This document shows positions 43,062-54,011 of a DNA stretch of 64,000 nucleotides, piece by piece. The notes under the pieces are model-generated. The model did no database searches. It had not been told where the DNA came from and saw only the letters and a list, made by a program, of their open reading frames with translations. A program made the position numbers and the translations under genes. How positions within the stretch are numbered: position 1 is the stretch's first letter; the number at the start of each line of letters is the position of its first letter. The DNA comes from Marvania coccoides. Lineage: Eukaryota; Chlorophyta; Trebouxiophyceae; Chlorellales; Chlorellaceae. The stretch covers positions 2,961,001 to 3,025,000 of the forward strand of contig OY978098.1 in NCBI GenBank assembly GCA_963854735.1. Reading direction: 5' to 3'.

Positions 43062-43525
43062 ATGGTGTGTAGTAGCTGCATTCGCCAGCTTGACCACCAG
43101 TTTAATTTACCTGGGGTGCAAGAGAATTTCCTGTGAATGAAATGGCACCTTTTTTTTTTTTTTTTTTTTTTCTTTTTTTTTTTTTTTCTTTTTTTTTTTT
43201 TTAAGCTCGAGAGTGTATTTTCGCCAGGCTGCACCAGGTGAACCCTGCGAAATGTGCCCCCAGGTGATCTGGGCCCTGATGCATCATTCAACGCTGACTC
43301 AGAGTCTTTGTTGCCCTTGGGGGTATGAATTGTTTCTGCATCAGGTGCTCGGTCTTTAATCACATAATAAAATAATTCTCCTCTTGCAGGTGCGCGGAAC
43401 CGACGGCCTGCGCGTCTCTTTGGGACTCGCACAAAGTATGGTTACCTGATGGGGTAACTTGGCCGGCCCACAACTATGTAGTTGTGCTGGCGGTCGCTGC
43501 GCTTTTCGTTGCCGGCCTGAGGTGA
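43062..43525 (+). CDS. Candidate 80-residue Cys-rich protein with C-terminal membrane segment
   Basis: Low-confidence model built by splicing: exons 43062-43132, 43228-43263, 43390-43525; phases 2, 2 and stop agree, giving 80 residues. It starts 'MVCSSCIRQLDHQF', continues 'NPAKCAPRCAEPTACASLWD' and ends with a hydrophobic segment 'NYVVVLAVAALFVAGLR', as in a tail-anchored protein. The first intron contains a long T-rich run. A consensus donor (GAG|GTGAGG) overlaps the stop at 43523, so the gene may instead continue downstream. No family is recognised. Confidence 0.35.
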
Positions 43526-44988
43526 GGGGGGGGGCGTGCAATCGCATGAGCAGCAAGCCTTTGGGCCAAGTACCTTGCATGTTTATTTTTGCTGTACTCC
43601 TCCTGGATTGAAGAATTTTTTCTTCTGTATCCAAAAGTGCGGGTGCGTATGCTTCACCACTCTTGTTTTTTCATTATTCCTACGCGCATGGCTCTCGCTA
43701 GCGTGCCAGTCTGCTCTGTTATTTAAATCCCTGTATTGACTGTACGTTTGTGCGGTTTTTTCCCCAGTGCTGTAAATATGTATTCGTGCTTCTGGGCAGC
43801 TCTTTCTGAACCTGTGATGGGGTTTTAGTACAGATTTTATGCCATTTATCGATGTTCTGCTTTTTTCACATGTCTTGAAAGCCCATTGAGGTGTGGACTG
43901 TTTTGCAAAGCTTCTCACAAAAATCCTTCTCGCCTTTGGTGCTTTCCTTCCTCTGTCTCGCTGCCTCTCATCCATCCTTGTATGGCTGTCTGTTTTCCTG
44001 CTGCCACTGCAATCGGTATTTTGGTTTCAACCGTGTGAAATGAGTTGTAAGAGGAAGGCGTGCTTCAAACTCTACCTGCATGCAAGGTGCTTGTGTTGTA
44101 AAGAGAAGATCAGGATAGCTGCAGCAGCGGGGCGCGAACCATGCATTGCATGGCTGTGTTTAAATTGGTGTGCCTGCCCGGAGGTGGAGTGCCTTGGGAG
44201 CCGTCGGTCGGCCGAGTCCCGCGATTCAGTTCAAACCGTGGCATTTTTGTCTCTTGCTTGTGGGTCCTCGTTTTTTTCGCGGCAACCCCCCCCACCCCCC
44301 CCCCCCCCCCCCCCTCCCCTGATCGCGCTGTGGCAGGCGTGTTCATGCACGCTGAAAAAACTTTTTTTGTAAATCTATAAACTGCATTGCATTGACTGTG
44401 CGGCTTGCGAATGCAGAGATTTATCGATAGTAATTTATTCTTGCTGTTTGGTAGCGAAGAATGCTCCGAGGTGGAGCCATCTTGCAGCTGGCCATCGCCC
44501 CCCCCCCCCCAAGAACAGAAATATTCTTCAAACAAAAATATGTTGGCGGCGAAATCAGCGCCGCTTGCCATTTTTTTAATTGATAATTTCCAGTGTAAAC
44601 TCTTCCGTGTGCTGGTGCACGCGTGCATGGCCTGGCGCATCGCTTGAACGCTTGAACTTTAATTTTATTTTCCCTGCTTCATGCACGTCGCGGTTTCTCG
44701 CTGACACACACACGTCTTGTTGGCTGTCTTTCATCGCGCCTGGCCACCTCTGCCGCTTCTCGTTTTTTTTTTGTAAGTGTTTCTTCACCTTGTTTTTTTT
44801 TTTTTTTTTTTTTTTTTTATTCTTTACCTGCACCCTCGTTTCTGTCATCTCCCCTGCTTGTTAAATTCACGTGGGGCACGCATTTATATATCCACGGTAT
44901 TTATTTCCGGCCACCCTTGACGGCTCCCTGAGAAGCTGGCTGCTGACTGTCATTGGTTGGTGGTTTCAACCTTGCAGGGAAGAAGAAA
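43526..44988. other. 1.46-kb low-complexity spacer
   Basis: AT- and homopolymer-rich DNA with a C run at about 44287-44315 and a T run at 44793-44818. No gene is supported. The segment at 44110-44270 is GC-richer but gives no consistent protein and lacks tRNA boxes. A splice acceptor (CTTGCAG at about 44971-44977) just before the next ATG suggests that the 5' UTR of the following gene contains an intron in this spacer. Confidence 0.45.
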
Positions 44989-46059
44989 ATGGCTTCAGGC
45001 TCTGCTGCTCGGCCTGTAAAGACCGCGGCGACCAAGGAAGCTTTAAAACGCGGGTTTGACCACGTGTACGACTTCACGGGGCTCTCCGAGGACACGGCAG
45101 CCCCGTTCTTCGGCAGCGGCCCCAGCCCCCAGCCCACCAAATTTTTTACCGAGCCCCTGTACGAGTGCTTCAAGCTCGTCGGGGGTGAGGTCAACCACTT
45201 TGCGGTCCGCCTTGCGGGTTCCCAGTCTGGGAACCAGCGGGCCATCGTGGCGCTTGCCGCCATGCTCAACTTCAAGGTGCCGCAAAGCAAGCTGGGGCGC
45301 TGGGTGCTGGTCCAGCTGGGACGCTACCCTCGGGACAAGTGCCTCACCGAGCAAGGGGACTACCACCCTGAGCTGGCCGTCCAGCCCATGAGTGCTGTGG
45401 ACGACGTCGTGACAGAGTACCTTCGGCGGGCCGCACGCGGCATGGCGTGCACTGGGGGGGCGCCCAGTGACAAGCCAGGATTTGCCTTGGCCCTGCCCGA
45501 AGACTTGCAGGCCGCAGCTGCAGCAGGCACCCCCGGGTTCGAGTGCTGGTCCCCCGACGAAACCATTGCGAGGCCAGCCAAGATCAAGCTTTTTCGCGAG
45601 CTCGAGAAGAGAAAGCAGAGCGCGGTGGCCCTCCGCTCGGAGTTGGAGACGCTCGCCGCGGCTGCTGGAGTGGCTGGCAGCGGCTCTGCCCCTCTTCATC
45701 GGGCTGTGCCGGTGCGTGCGGCCAGGGCCGATGGCGAGGAACGCCGCCAGCGCCGGGAGCAGGGGCCTGCGGAGGCGTCTCAGCAGGCAGGCGGCGACGA
45801 CGGTATGTCGTACGAGGCGACCGTGGAGGAGGTGGCAGACACTGGCGGCAGCCAGGGGCTGGAGGGGGTGCAAGGCGCTGTCCCTTCTTCTACTCGCGTG
45901 ATGCGTGGCCGCTGTGAAGCTGCCCTGCGGCTCGCCAATGCTGCGCGCCAGCGGCTTGGCACCTGCGGGGAGCAAGAGGCAACTGGTGTCGTGGTGGCGA
46001 CGCCTGAGCAGCGGGCCTGCAGCCTCGTCGAGAGGATTGCGAAACTGAAGCTGCGGTAG
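44989..46059 (+). CDS. 356-residue protein of unknown function with helical C-terminal half
   Basis: Unrecognised protein in a single coding exon starting at the ATG at 44989. The N-terminal 150 residues look globular: 'GFDHVYDFTGLSEDTAAPFF', 'FFTEPLYECFKLVGGEVNHF' and 'LGRWVLVQLGRYPRDKCL'. From about residue 200 it is helical and rich in Arg, Glu and Ala ('KIKLFRELEKRKQSAVALRS'), ending 'RACSLVERIAKLKLR'. No signal peptide, membrane segment or catalytic motif is visible. Its stop is 212 bases from the stop of the converging helical-repeat gene. Confidence 0.65.
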   Translation: MASGSAARPVKTAATKEALKRGFDHVYDFTGLSEDTAAPFFGSGPSPQPTKFFTEPLYECFKLVGGEVNHFAVRLAGSQSGNQRAIVALAAMLNFKVPQSKLGRWVLVQLGRYPRDKCLTEQGDYHPELAVQPMSAVDDVVTEYLRRAARGMACTGGAPSDKPGFALALPEDLQAAAAAGTPGFECWSPDETIARPAKIKLFRELEKRKQSAVALRSELETLAAAAGVAGSGSAPLHRAVPVRAARADGEERRQRREQGPAEASQQAGGDDGMSYEATVEEVADTGGSQGLEGVQGAVPSSTRVMRGRCEAALRLANAARQRLGTCGEQEATGVVVATPEQRACSLVERIAKLKLR

Positions 46060-46270
46060 CACTATGCAGGCTCCAGCAGCATGCTTTTATTTTTATTTTT
46101 TTTGGTTTTTCTTCCTAAGAAAAGGACTTGGGGTCGTGGTAGTAGTAAAATTATTACACACGCAGAAAATGCACCACATAGTTTGCAGTCTGGTTAATCT
46201 GTTACTTTAGGCCCAGCAGTAGGCAGAGCGCATGCAGAACTAGGGAGAAAAGAAGGCGCTGTGGCGCCCG

Positions 46271-49200
46271 TCACCCGCAGCCAGGAGCCCAAATGGAGCC
46301 GCTAGGCGCGGGAGCCACTGCCCGCCCGGCCCGCCCGGCCCGCCCGCTCCGCCCGGCCTGCATCGGTGCCCTCTCTCTCGCCTTGCGCTTTTGCTCCTCT
46401 CGCTCTTCTTGCTGTTTGTAGTCAGCAATGTTTTGCTGCATCAGAGCTGATACCTCACCCAGCGTCTCGTGGGCGAGGCTCACGTCGTCCTGCAGCCGCA
46501 GGACGTCAGCCTCCCGCTCCTTGGTGTGTTCGTATAGCACTTCGACGATGCCGAAGAAAGTGCAACTGTCCATCACCTCGGAGGCGACGTCCTCTGCTGC
46601 CTCGTCCCCGCTGGTGGAGTAGGCACCCGGAGACCACTCTCGTGCCTCGTCGTCTGATGAAGAAGAATCAGAGTCGTCATCGTAGTTGTGCAGCTCCTCC
46701 TCCCCCTCGAAATCCTCCAGCCGGGTGGCCAACTCTCTGACTTTGGTCGGGATGACCTCCGCCAGCGCATCGAGTTGGTCTTCGATGGCAGCGGTGGCTA
46801 TGCCGGGCGCTGCCACCTCCGACAGCCCCATCCCGCTGATTACCTTCTTGGCGGCAGCGGTCAGGGTGGCCACCTGGGTGTGGAGGGCGGTTGACTTTCC
46901 CTGCAGTTGGACGAGAAAAATGAGACGAAGAATAAATTTATTACGATGAAGATACATCGATGCATGGATATAAACGGCATTCTTTGATATTTTATTTTCA
47001 TTGCTTTCATTGTCAGTGATTCTCACCTCCAGCTCCCTGATCAGCGCCTCCTTGGCCTGCATGCGGGTCAGCAGCTGGTACAGCGTGACCTCGGCGGTTG
47101 CTGCGGCGTCGGGGAGCACCTCTGGGTCCCCCAGCGCTGCCTGCATGCGGCTCGTCAGCCTGTCCTGGGCGGCCTGCAGCAGCAGCGGCATCAATGCAAT
47201 CTTATTCATTTATATGAAAAAAAATTCCCTCGTCTTTAATGTGCTGAGCAAACTTAATTATGCGTGTAGCACACTCTTACCTTGGCGCGTCGCGCCAACT
47301 GCGTCGCCGCTCTCAGAGCGCGTGCCACTGTGTCCACTTTGGCGATGGGGTCTGCGTTGGCGTTGGCGGGCAGCTCGCACTCGGCTGCGGCCGCGTCTAT
47401 GCGCTCGTGGAGCCTTGCGTGGTTGCGCTGCAGCGCATCAAACAGGCCAAGCTTGTCAGTTTTGGTGATGAACTTGCATTGGTCAAGGATTTTTTTTTGT
47501 TTCGCACTGCATAATTGTGTCCGCAAAATACAATGGATATGAGAAAAAAAAAATGCTCACCTCGGCGAGAGTGTGCGCTTCTGCAAGCGTGCGCAGTGGG
47601 CCGACGAGCGCCTGGGCGGGGCTCACGGAGTCATCCAGCTCGATATTTGCAGCAGACGCTGCCTGGGTGATCTGGGCGTTGGTGGCCTTCAGCTCGTCCT
47701 GCACAATTTAATGGACAGGGGTGTGTGTGTGTGTGTGGCTCTGATACTCTCGGTTTTTTTCTTCTTCTTCTTCTCCGCGTGGTCCTCTCCATGGAGTGGA
47801 TTCAAGCCCCCCGCGGGCCTCCCCTGTTTTTTTTTTTTTTGTTTGTTTTTTTTTTGTGCTTTTTTTTTAATCCTTTACCTGGACATGCTCGTTTGCTGCC
47901 GCCAGCGCCTTTGCCTTCGTTCCCAGGGCAGAGATGACGTCCTCGGTTGAGGCGGACATGTCAAACACCAGATCAGCGTCGTCAGCCGCCGAATCGGCGC
48001 GATCGCGTATGGAGGCCAGCTTGCCCTGCGGCGAGAAGGGGAGAGAAAAAAATCGCGTTTATTTTTTTGGTTAAAAAACCGAGGGAATGTCCAATTAATT
48101 CAACAGTGTGGGCTGCTGCTCACCTCCAACCTTTTGCGCTGTAGCACCAAACGCTGCACCCCCTGCTCCACCTGCGCGCGGTCCACGCCAAGCTCTTCCC
48201 CAAAGGTGACCCCCCCGATGAGAGACGCGACGGTCTCCAGGAATGTGCGCATTGCCACGTCCCCCACCTGCATCACATTCAACGTGTCGGAGGTTCCTTC
48301 TCGATAAAGGCGTCGTGTAGACTACTTTGCGGGGCGAGGAGAGGAAGTAAGATAAAAAGGCGTGAACTTGCCTGCGCCGCGACCCCCTGCGTGCGTGCCT
48401 CTCGCACCAGACCCACCACTTGCGCTTTCACCAGCTCCAGCACGTCTTCCGAGCTGCGTTCGCCGTCTGGCAGCGCCAGCCGGCACGCAGCTGCCAGCTC
48501 GCAGACGGCCACGCCCAGCCTGATGTTGTTTCGTTTAATATTGATCAGGCCTTCCAGCTGCCGAGACAGCTCTTGGATGAGCTGCCTCGACGGCTGGTGC
48601 AGGTCTGCCACCCCTGCCAAGGCCGCCGCGGTGCGGATGCACTCTCTGACAGCAAACATCTCCAGCTGCTCTGCCGTGGCCCGTTCCACGGTGTCGCCCA
48701 ACAGCCGCATCACCTCTGGGATGGGCGTGGCAGGCCCGAGTCCCGGCTGCGAGCGCGCTGCCGTAAGGCGAACGGCGCTTTCCGCTGCTGCATGGTCCAC
48801 GCTGCTGGCGTGCAGCGCAGCCACGCCTGGCACGAGGGACGCTGCCATGGTGGCAGGGTCTCCGTGGGGGGTGGGCAGCCCGCCAGCCGTCGCCAGCGCC
48901 CTGATCTTTATCTTGGTCGTTTCGCGCTCAGCCTGCATCCCCCCAAAAGCCACAAAATCAGTTTTTTTTTTTTAATATATTATTCCGACGTGGTGTACTA
49001 TTTCGCAAGGTGAGTCAGTTTGTCTGACCACTGATTTAAATGACGAGTTGTTCCCCCCTAGATGAAAAAAAAAATGGGTCTTGCCAGATTTGAGTTTAAA
49101 CTCACCGCCATCTGTCGCTGTGCCTGTGCCTCGAGCTTCAGCTGCGCCTCCAGATCGGCTATCGCGTCTTCAGACGAGGCGGTGGGCGGCAGCTGCAGCC

Positions 49201-52200
49201 CATGCTCGGTGGCGAGTCGCTCGACGGCATTGTCCAGCAGCGAGAGGCGGCCCTGCATATTTTTTTTGTGTGTGTGTGTGTGTGTGGGGGGGGTATTGTG
49301 TATCAGCAAAGAACAAAAAAATACTGCAGCATGCAACCCCACCTTCAGCTCTGTGTTTTCGTCCGCCATCGCTTGCCCGTGGAGTGCGAGAGCGTCCACG
49401 CCGGTGGTGATGGAGGCAGTGGGCTCCAGTTTTGCTCTCGCTGTCGCTGAGTTCACCGCGGCCTGTGCCGTTGCCAGCCTTTCCTGTAGTAGAATATAAT
49501 GCGTGGGCACGGTGGTACTTTGGTGAGCTCGTGGTAGTTGCAGTGCGTAGGAGAGAGTTTCTTCGTTCGATTTAGCAAACAACTCAGGACTAACCTCCAC
49601 TGCGCGCCCTCGCTCCGCCTTCTGCTGGAGCGACTTCACCAGCACCAACACCGAAACTTCGCTCCTGCATGCAGGCCCCCCGCTGCTGGCGCCGCAGAGC
49701 GCCGCCACGTTGGCCATGTCGCTCTTCAGTCGCACCACATCATCCTGCGTAGTTTGAAACCCCCGTGGTGTGTGCAGAGTTGGGTTGAGATTCGACTATA
49801 ACACGTTTTCTTCTTCTTTCGCCCTCACCTTTTGACGCTCGTTGGTCTCGACCAAGCCGCGCGCGTGCTCCACCAGCGAGGACAGCGCGGCGTCAGGAGT
49901 GACGCCGGCCTCTGGCGGTGGCACACCCAGGGCAGTTGCCAGCTGCTCGACTGGCTGCCACGTGGCGGCCAGAGACGCCTGCATGGAACATGTATTCAGA
50001 GGGCATGTTTAGTTTTTTCTTCTTTTCCATGCAGCACAACGTGTTTAACTTTCTCTTGGCAACCTTGCAGTATTATTGAAGCAAGCAAGCAAATAGAACA
50101 ACCCACCTCGGCCTCGTCCTTGGCCGTCACCGTGGCGGTCATGGCCTCTGCCAGCGCAGTTGTGGCGGCTTCCAGGGTGATGCCCGCCTCCGGCTGCAAA
50201 TTTGCAGCGTCAAGCGCCTGGCAGACGCTCGCACAGGCAGACGAAAGCCGCTCCTGCGGCGATTTAACGCAGACAGACGTTGAGTTGGTTGCCGGCAGCC
50301 CCGCATGTGGTTTATTTTTATTTTAGCTTTTCACTTGCTCGATCGGGGGAAAAACAATGCAAGCACGGTGAAAATATTAAAATGCTCTCACCTGGAGACC
50401 ATCTTTGGCGCCCCCCAGCTGCTTCGTGGCACGAGCCAACGCGGCCAGCTTTTCGGCGGCGGTGGCAGTAGGGTTGAGGTCCAAGAGAATCAGCCCAGAC
50501 GCGTCCGTGGCCTCGCTGATGCCGGCCTCCAGGCTGCGCAGTTGTGCCTGCGGCGGGTTATATATGAGATGGTGATACCGTTGGTTTGCGTTCTTATATA
50601 TATATATTTATTTTGTTAATGATATTCAAAACCAACCTGAGTGGCCGGTAGGCTCTCAGCCGCATCCCTCAGCGCTTCCAGCGCTGCCTCCGCGGAGGCG
50701 TTGGTGCTGCTGGTGCCGCTGCTGCTGATATCCACATGGGCAGCCGTTGCCACCTCCTCGATGGCGCCCCGGAGGGACTCCAGCTGGGACTCGATCCGCT
50801 GCTTGTCGTCCACCAGCTCCCTCATCTTCGCCTTCATCACCTCCATGTGGGTTGGAAGGCTGCCGTCGGCGGGGAAGGTGAGCTCGATGGTGGCTGCCAT
50901 CCCATTGGCGAGTTTCTCGACCGTGGAGAGCTGCGCCTGCACAATGCCATTATTTCAGAGAGAGGGGGGGGGGGGGGGGGGGGGGGGGGTCGTCAGAGCC
51001 GGCGACTGGCGGCAGTGTGTTGCTGTTGTCTTACAAATGCAGGCGCATCAGCAGTAAACATGATGAGGAGAGTAAAGCAATGAATGCACAAAAAAAAAAA
51101 AAAAAAAAAAAAAAACTACCTGCAGTTCCAGCTCTGAATTGCACGTCGCCGCCACGTCCGCCGCCAGTTTCTCTGCTCCAGAATCGATGAAGAGATCAGC
51201 CACCGTGTTCCTGCCCATCGCGTCCTTTACCTTTGACAGGTTGTCCATTAAGTATCGCTGCACGCTGCGCTGCACGTCTGCCTCCTCCCGCAGGCGCTTG
51301 ATTTGCTCCTCCAGTTGCTGCTCACACAGAGGGGAGAGAGGGGAGGAGGGATGAGGATGCGACGAAACAAAATGGTAGTTTGGGTGAAGTTTGTTCGCAA
51401 GTAGTGGAATCTCGCTCTCACCGCTGCTTTGGTGAGCGCCTCTTCCTCCATTGAGACCCGCTTGTCGCGGTCCGCCTGCGCAGCCTTCTCTGCTGCGGCA
51501 GTCCTTTCATTCGCCGCCGCCAGATCGCCGGGGCTGGGCCGCTGTAGGGCGTCGCCGGCCACTGCAAGGGCCGGAACCATCATGCGCGCGCGCCACGCGG
51601 TTTTAAGCACCTCTGTGCACCTCGCCATCAGCCGTGCGCCTTCGGCCGCCGAGGGGCTGGGAGAGGCCAGCAAGGTGGCGATTCGAGAAGCCAGGGACTG
51701 GGTCGTGTCAGTCAGCCTCGCCGCAGCAGTCCTGGAGAGTTCCAAAAAGCTGGTGATGCGCTCCATGGCGTCCTTCTCGTCGAGAGAGAACGCCTCTGTC
51801 GCATCCTGTTGTAGCATGGCCTCCAGGTCTTCTGCAATCGCTCGCAGGTCACGCTGCGAGGACTTAAACTGCTCGCGCGTTTCCGCTGACAGCTGCTGCT
51901 GCTGCTGCTCTTGCTGCTGGCTGGGCGCCTCTTCCGCTGTGCGCGCGTTATCCCCGCTCCCCAATACGCCTGCGGAGGCTGCAGCTCTAGACAGCTGGTG
52001 GCGCACGGCCGCTTCCACGGGCTGCTGCTGCTGACTGCCGCCGGGGCTGGGCGCCTCTTCCGCCGTCGCTGCACCCGCCTCTCTGCCCTCTTCGCCTGCG
52101 TAAGTTGCGGCTTCGGCTCCGAGAAGCCGCCGGCGCGCCAAAGCTGACAGCTGCTGCGGCTGGGGCAGCTGTTGCGCGCTGTCGAGGCTGAGCGCCACGT

Positions 52201-53449
52201 TAGGCAGCGCCCCGCTGCCCGCTGCGCCTGCGAAGGCTGCAGCTTCAGATTCAGGCAACCGCTGGGGGGAGCTGCTTGTCGACGTGAAAACTTGTCGCTT
52301 CGTTGCCTGACCCCCGGGGGTGCGGTTGGGGGTGTGGCAGGTCTTCACCCGCGCCTGGGCTTGCGGCATGGGTCTTGGGGATACCTCTCCCTGCTGCTGT
52401 TGCAGGGGCTGCTGCTGCGTCGGCGAAGCCTCCATCGGCCGCTCCTGCTCCTGCTCTTGCTCGGGCGAGGCCTCCATTTGCTCGCCAGTGTCGGATTCCG
52501 CTGCCGCCTCGTGCTGCTGCTCCGCCGCGGTGGTGGTGGCCTCCGCCAGCTGTCCAGACGCAGGGATGGCTGCTGATGGTTGTTGTCCCTCTTGCTGCTG
52601 CTGCTGCGGCTGCTGCTGCTGCTGCTCCTCCTCCTGCAGCTCTGGAGTCTGCTGTTGCTTCGGCGACGTGCCTGCCCCCGTAGAGGCCTCGGCAGCCTGG
52701 GTGGCTGGGTATTTTTCCGCCAGCCCGGTGAACGTGCCGACGTGCGTCCGGAACCCAGTCGTGGGGTATGCCATCTTCTCCCTGAAATAGTTTTTTTTTT
52801 TTTTTTTTTTTTTTGGGACGTGGCAGTTGTAAGAATATACGACTTCAAATTCGATGAGAGAGGTTTCGTGTGGCAGTGCACTGTTAGTTATTGACCGTGA
52901 GTTGTGCTTACATGGCGGTCAGGTCGTCCATCCGGGCGCAGAGGTATTCCTTGCGGGATGGATCCTGCGGTTGTTTCTCCACTACAACCCAGCACGCCCC
53001 CTCCCTGCGGAAGCAGGTCAGCAGCTGGCTTTTCCCTGTAGAGAAGAAATTCCAAATGAGAAAGGCGCGAGAATGTTTAATGGTACCAAAAAATGTGTGT
53101 GTGTGTGTGTGGGGGGGGGGTGGTCGAATTGCTTACATTTGTTGAGGTCGTTAACGTCCTTTGATGGCTTCCTGCCAGGGCCCGTCGTGATGAATTCGCC
53201 GGTGACAGCGAAATCTGCCCTTTCTCCTTGCCCGTCTGGAGCTGGCACCCAGCGTGCCGTCAGCAACGGCACCAGGGTGGTCTTGCTGCCTTTTGTCACT
53301 GATTTATTCACTCTGACACCCAGTACGTTGACTGAACCTTGTTTCGTCTCTTTCATGGGGATGCCCCGCGTCGCTTCCACGATCAATCCCATATTTGGCA
53401 GAGGGGGGAGCAAGTTGGCCCCATCACAGGGCTGATGCCCTGTGTCCAT
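46271..53449 (-). CDS. 1,699-residue helical-repeat protein, about one exon per repeat; function unknown
   Basis: Unrecognised. Eighteen exons on the minus strand: 53449-53137, 53035-52912, 52781-51422, 51317-51120, 50936-50637, 50547-50392, 50253-50107, 49978-49829, 49744-49595, 49483-49343, 49252-49106, 48932-48372, 48267-48124, 48025-47879, 47698-47561, 47427-47281, 47173-47027, 46900-46271. The first 145 residues look globular; then come Gln- and Glu-rich stretches ('PQQQQQEG') to about residue 450. From exon 4 on, every intron is phase 0 and eleven exons encode 46-52 residues each. Units share a pattern: helix of about 17, a loop with T/S-x-E/D, helix of about 20, e.g. 'ERLSSACASVCQALDAANL', 'AGITLEAATTALAEAM'. 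Exon 5 equals two units and exon 12 about four. The C-terminus is acidic, then helical, ending in GRA repeats. The exon 12 donor is GC. Confidence 0.8.
48268..48371 (-). other. GC-AG intron in the helical-repeat gene
   Basis: Minus-strand donor GCGCAG|GCAAGT, acceptor ATGCAG|GTGGGG, 104 bases. The donor matches the GC-intron consensus exactly and keeps the phase-0 rule of this gene. Reading through would meet a stop within the intron. Confidence 0.75.
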
Positions 53450-54011
53450 TTTATTTTTATTTTTATTATTTAAAAGTATAAAAACAGCTCCGCAGACGAG
53501 AAAATGCGAAAGGAATGAACACAATTTTGGATTTGGGCTGCGATTTTAGCTGGATTTTGAGGTCCTCTGTGCTCTTATTGGGGTTGAATAGATCCCTTAA
53601 ACTCCATTCGAGAGTCTGTATATTACAGTTGTCGTGCTGTACGCATTTTTTATGGCTGCATTGATTATTGTTGTACATACGTGTATACATATATGCTATG
53701 AAAATATTTTGTTGGTTTCTTCCCCTCCTAACGCTTTCCATTCCGTTGCAAAGATGTCCTCGGGTACCGGCTTCGCTATCCGCGCATTCCCACCTCCTCT
53801 CTGTCGCCTCAGCGCCGCGCTTTGGTCTCGACTTTGGCCTGCGACGACAGCTTTTGCTTTTGTTGGATGTTGAGGTGCACCGCGTTCCCGGTTTCCTGGA
53901 GGTCTCTGCGCCCGTCGGGGACGAGCCCTGTGTATTCATCTCGTCACAGTCTTGTTGAATTTGCAGGAAACTCTTTAGCCGGTATGGAAGGCTGTGAGCG
54001 AGTTTGAAGAC
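53450..54011. other. Upstream region of the helical-repeat gene, with one candidate small ORF
   Basis: These 562 bases should include the promoter of the helical-repeat gene. A plus-strand frame at 53698-53958 (86 residues) begins 'MKIFCWFLPLLTLSIPLQ', like a signal peptide, and continues 'RFGLDFGLRRQLLLLLDVEV'. It could be a small secreted protein, but I have no family match and support is weak. Confidence 0.35.
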
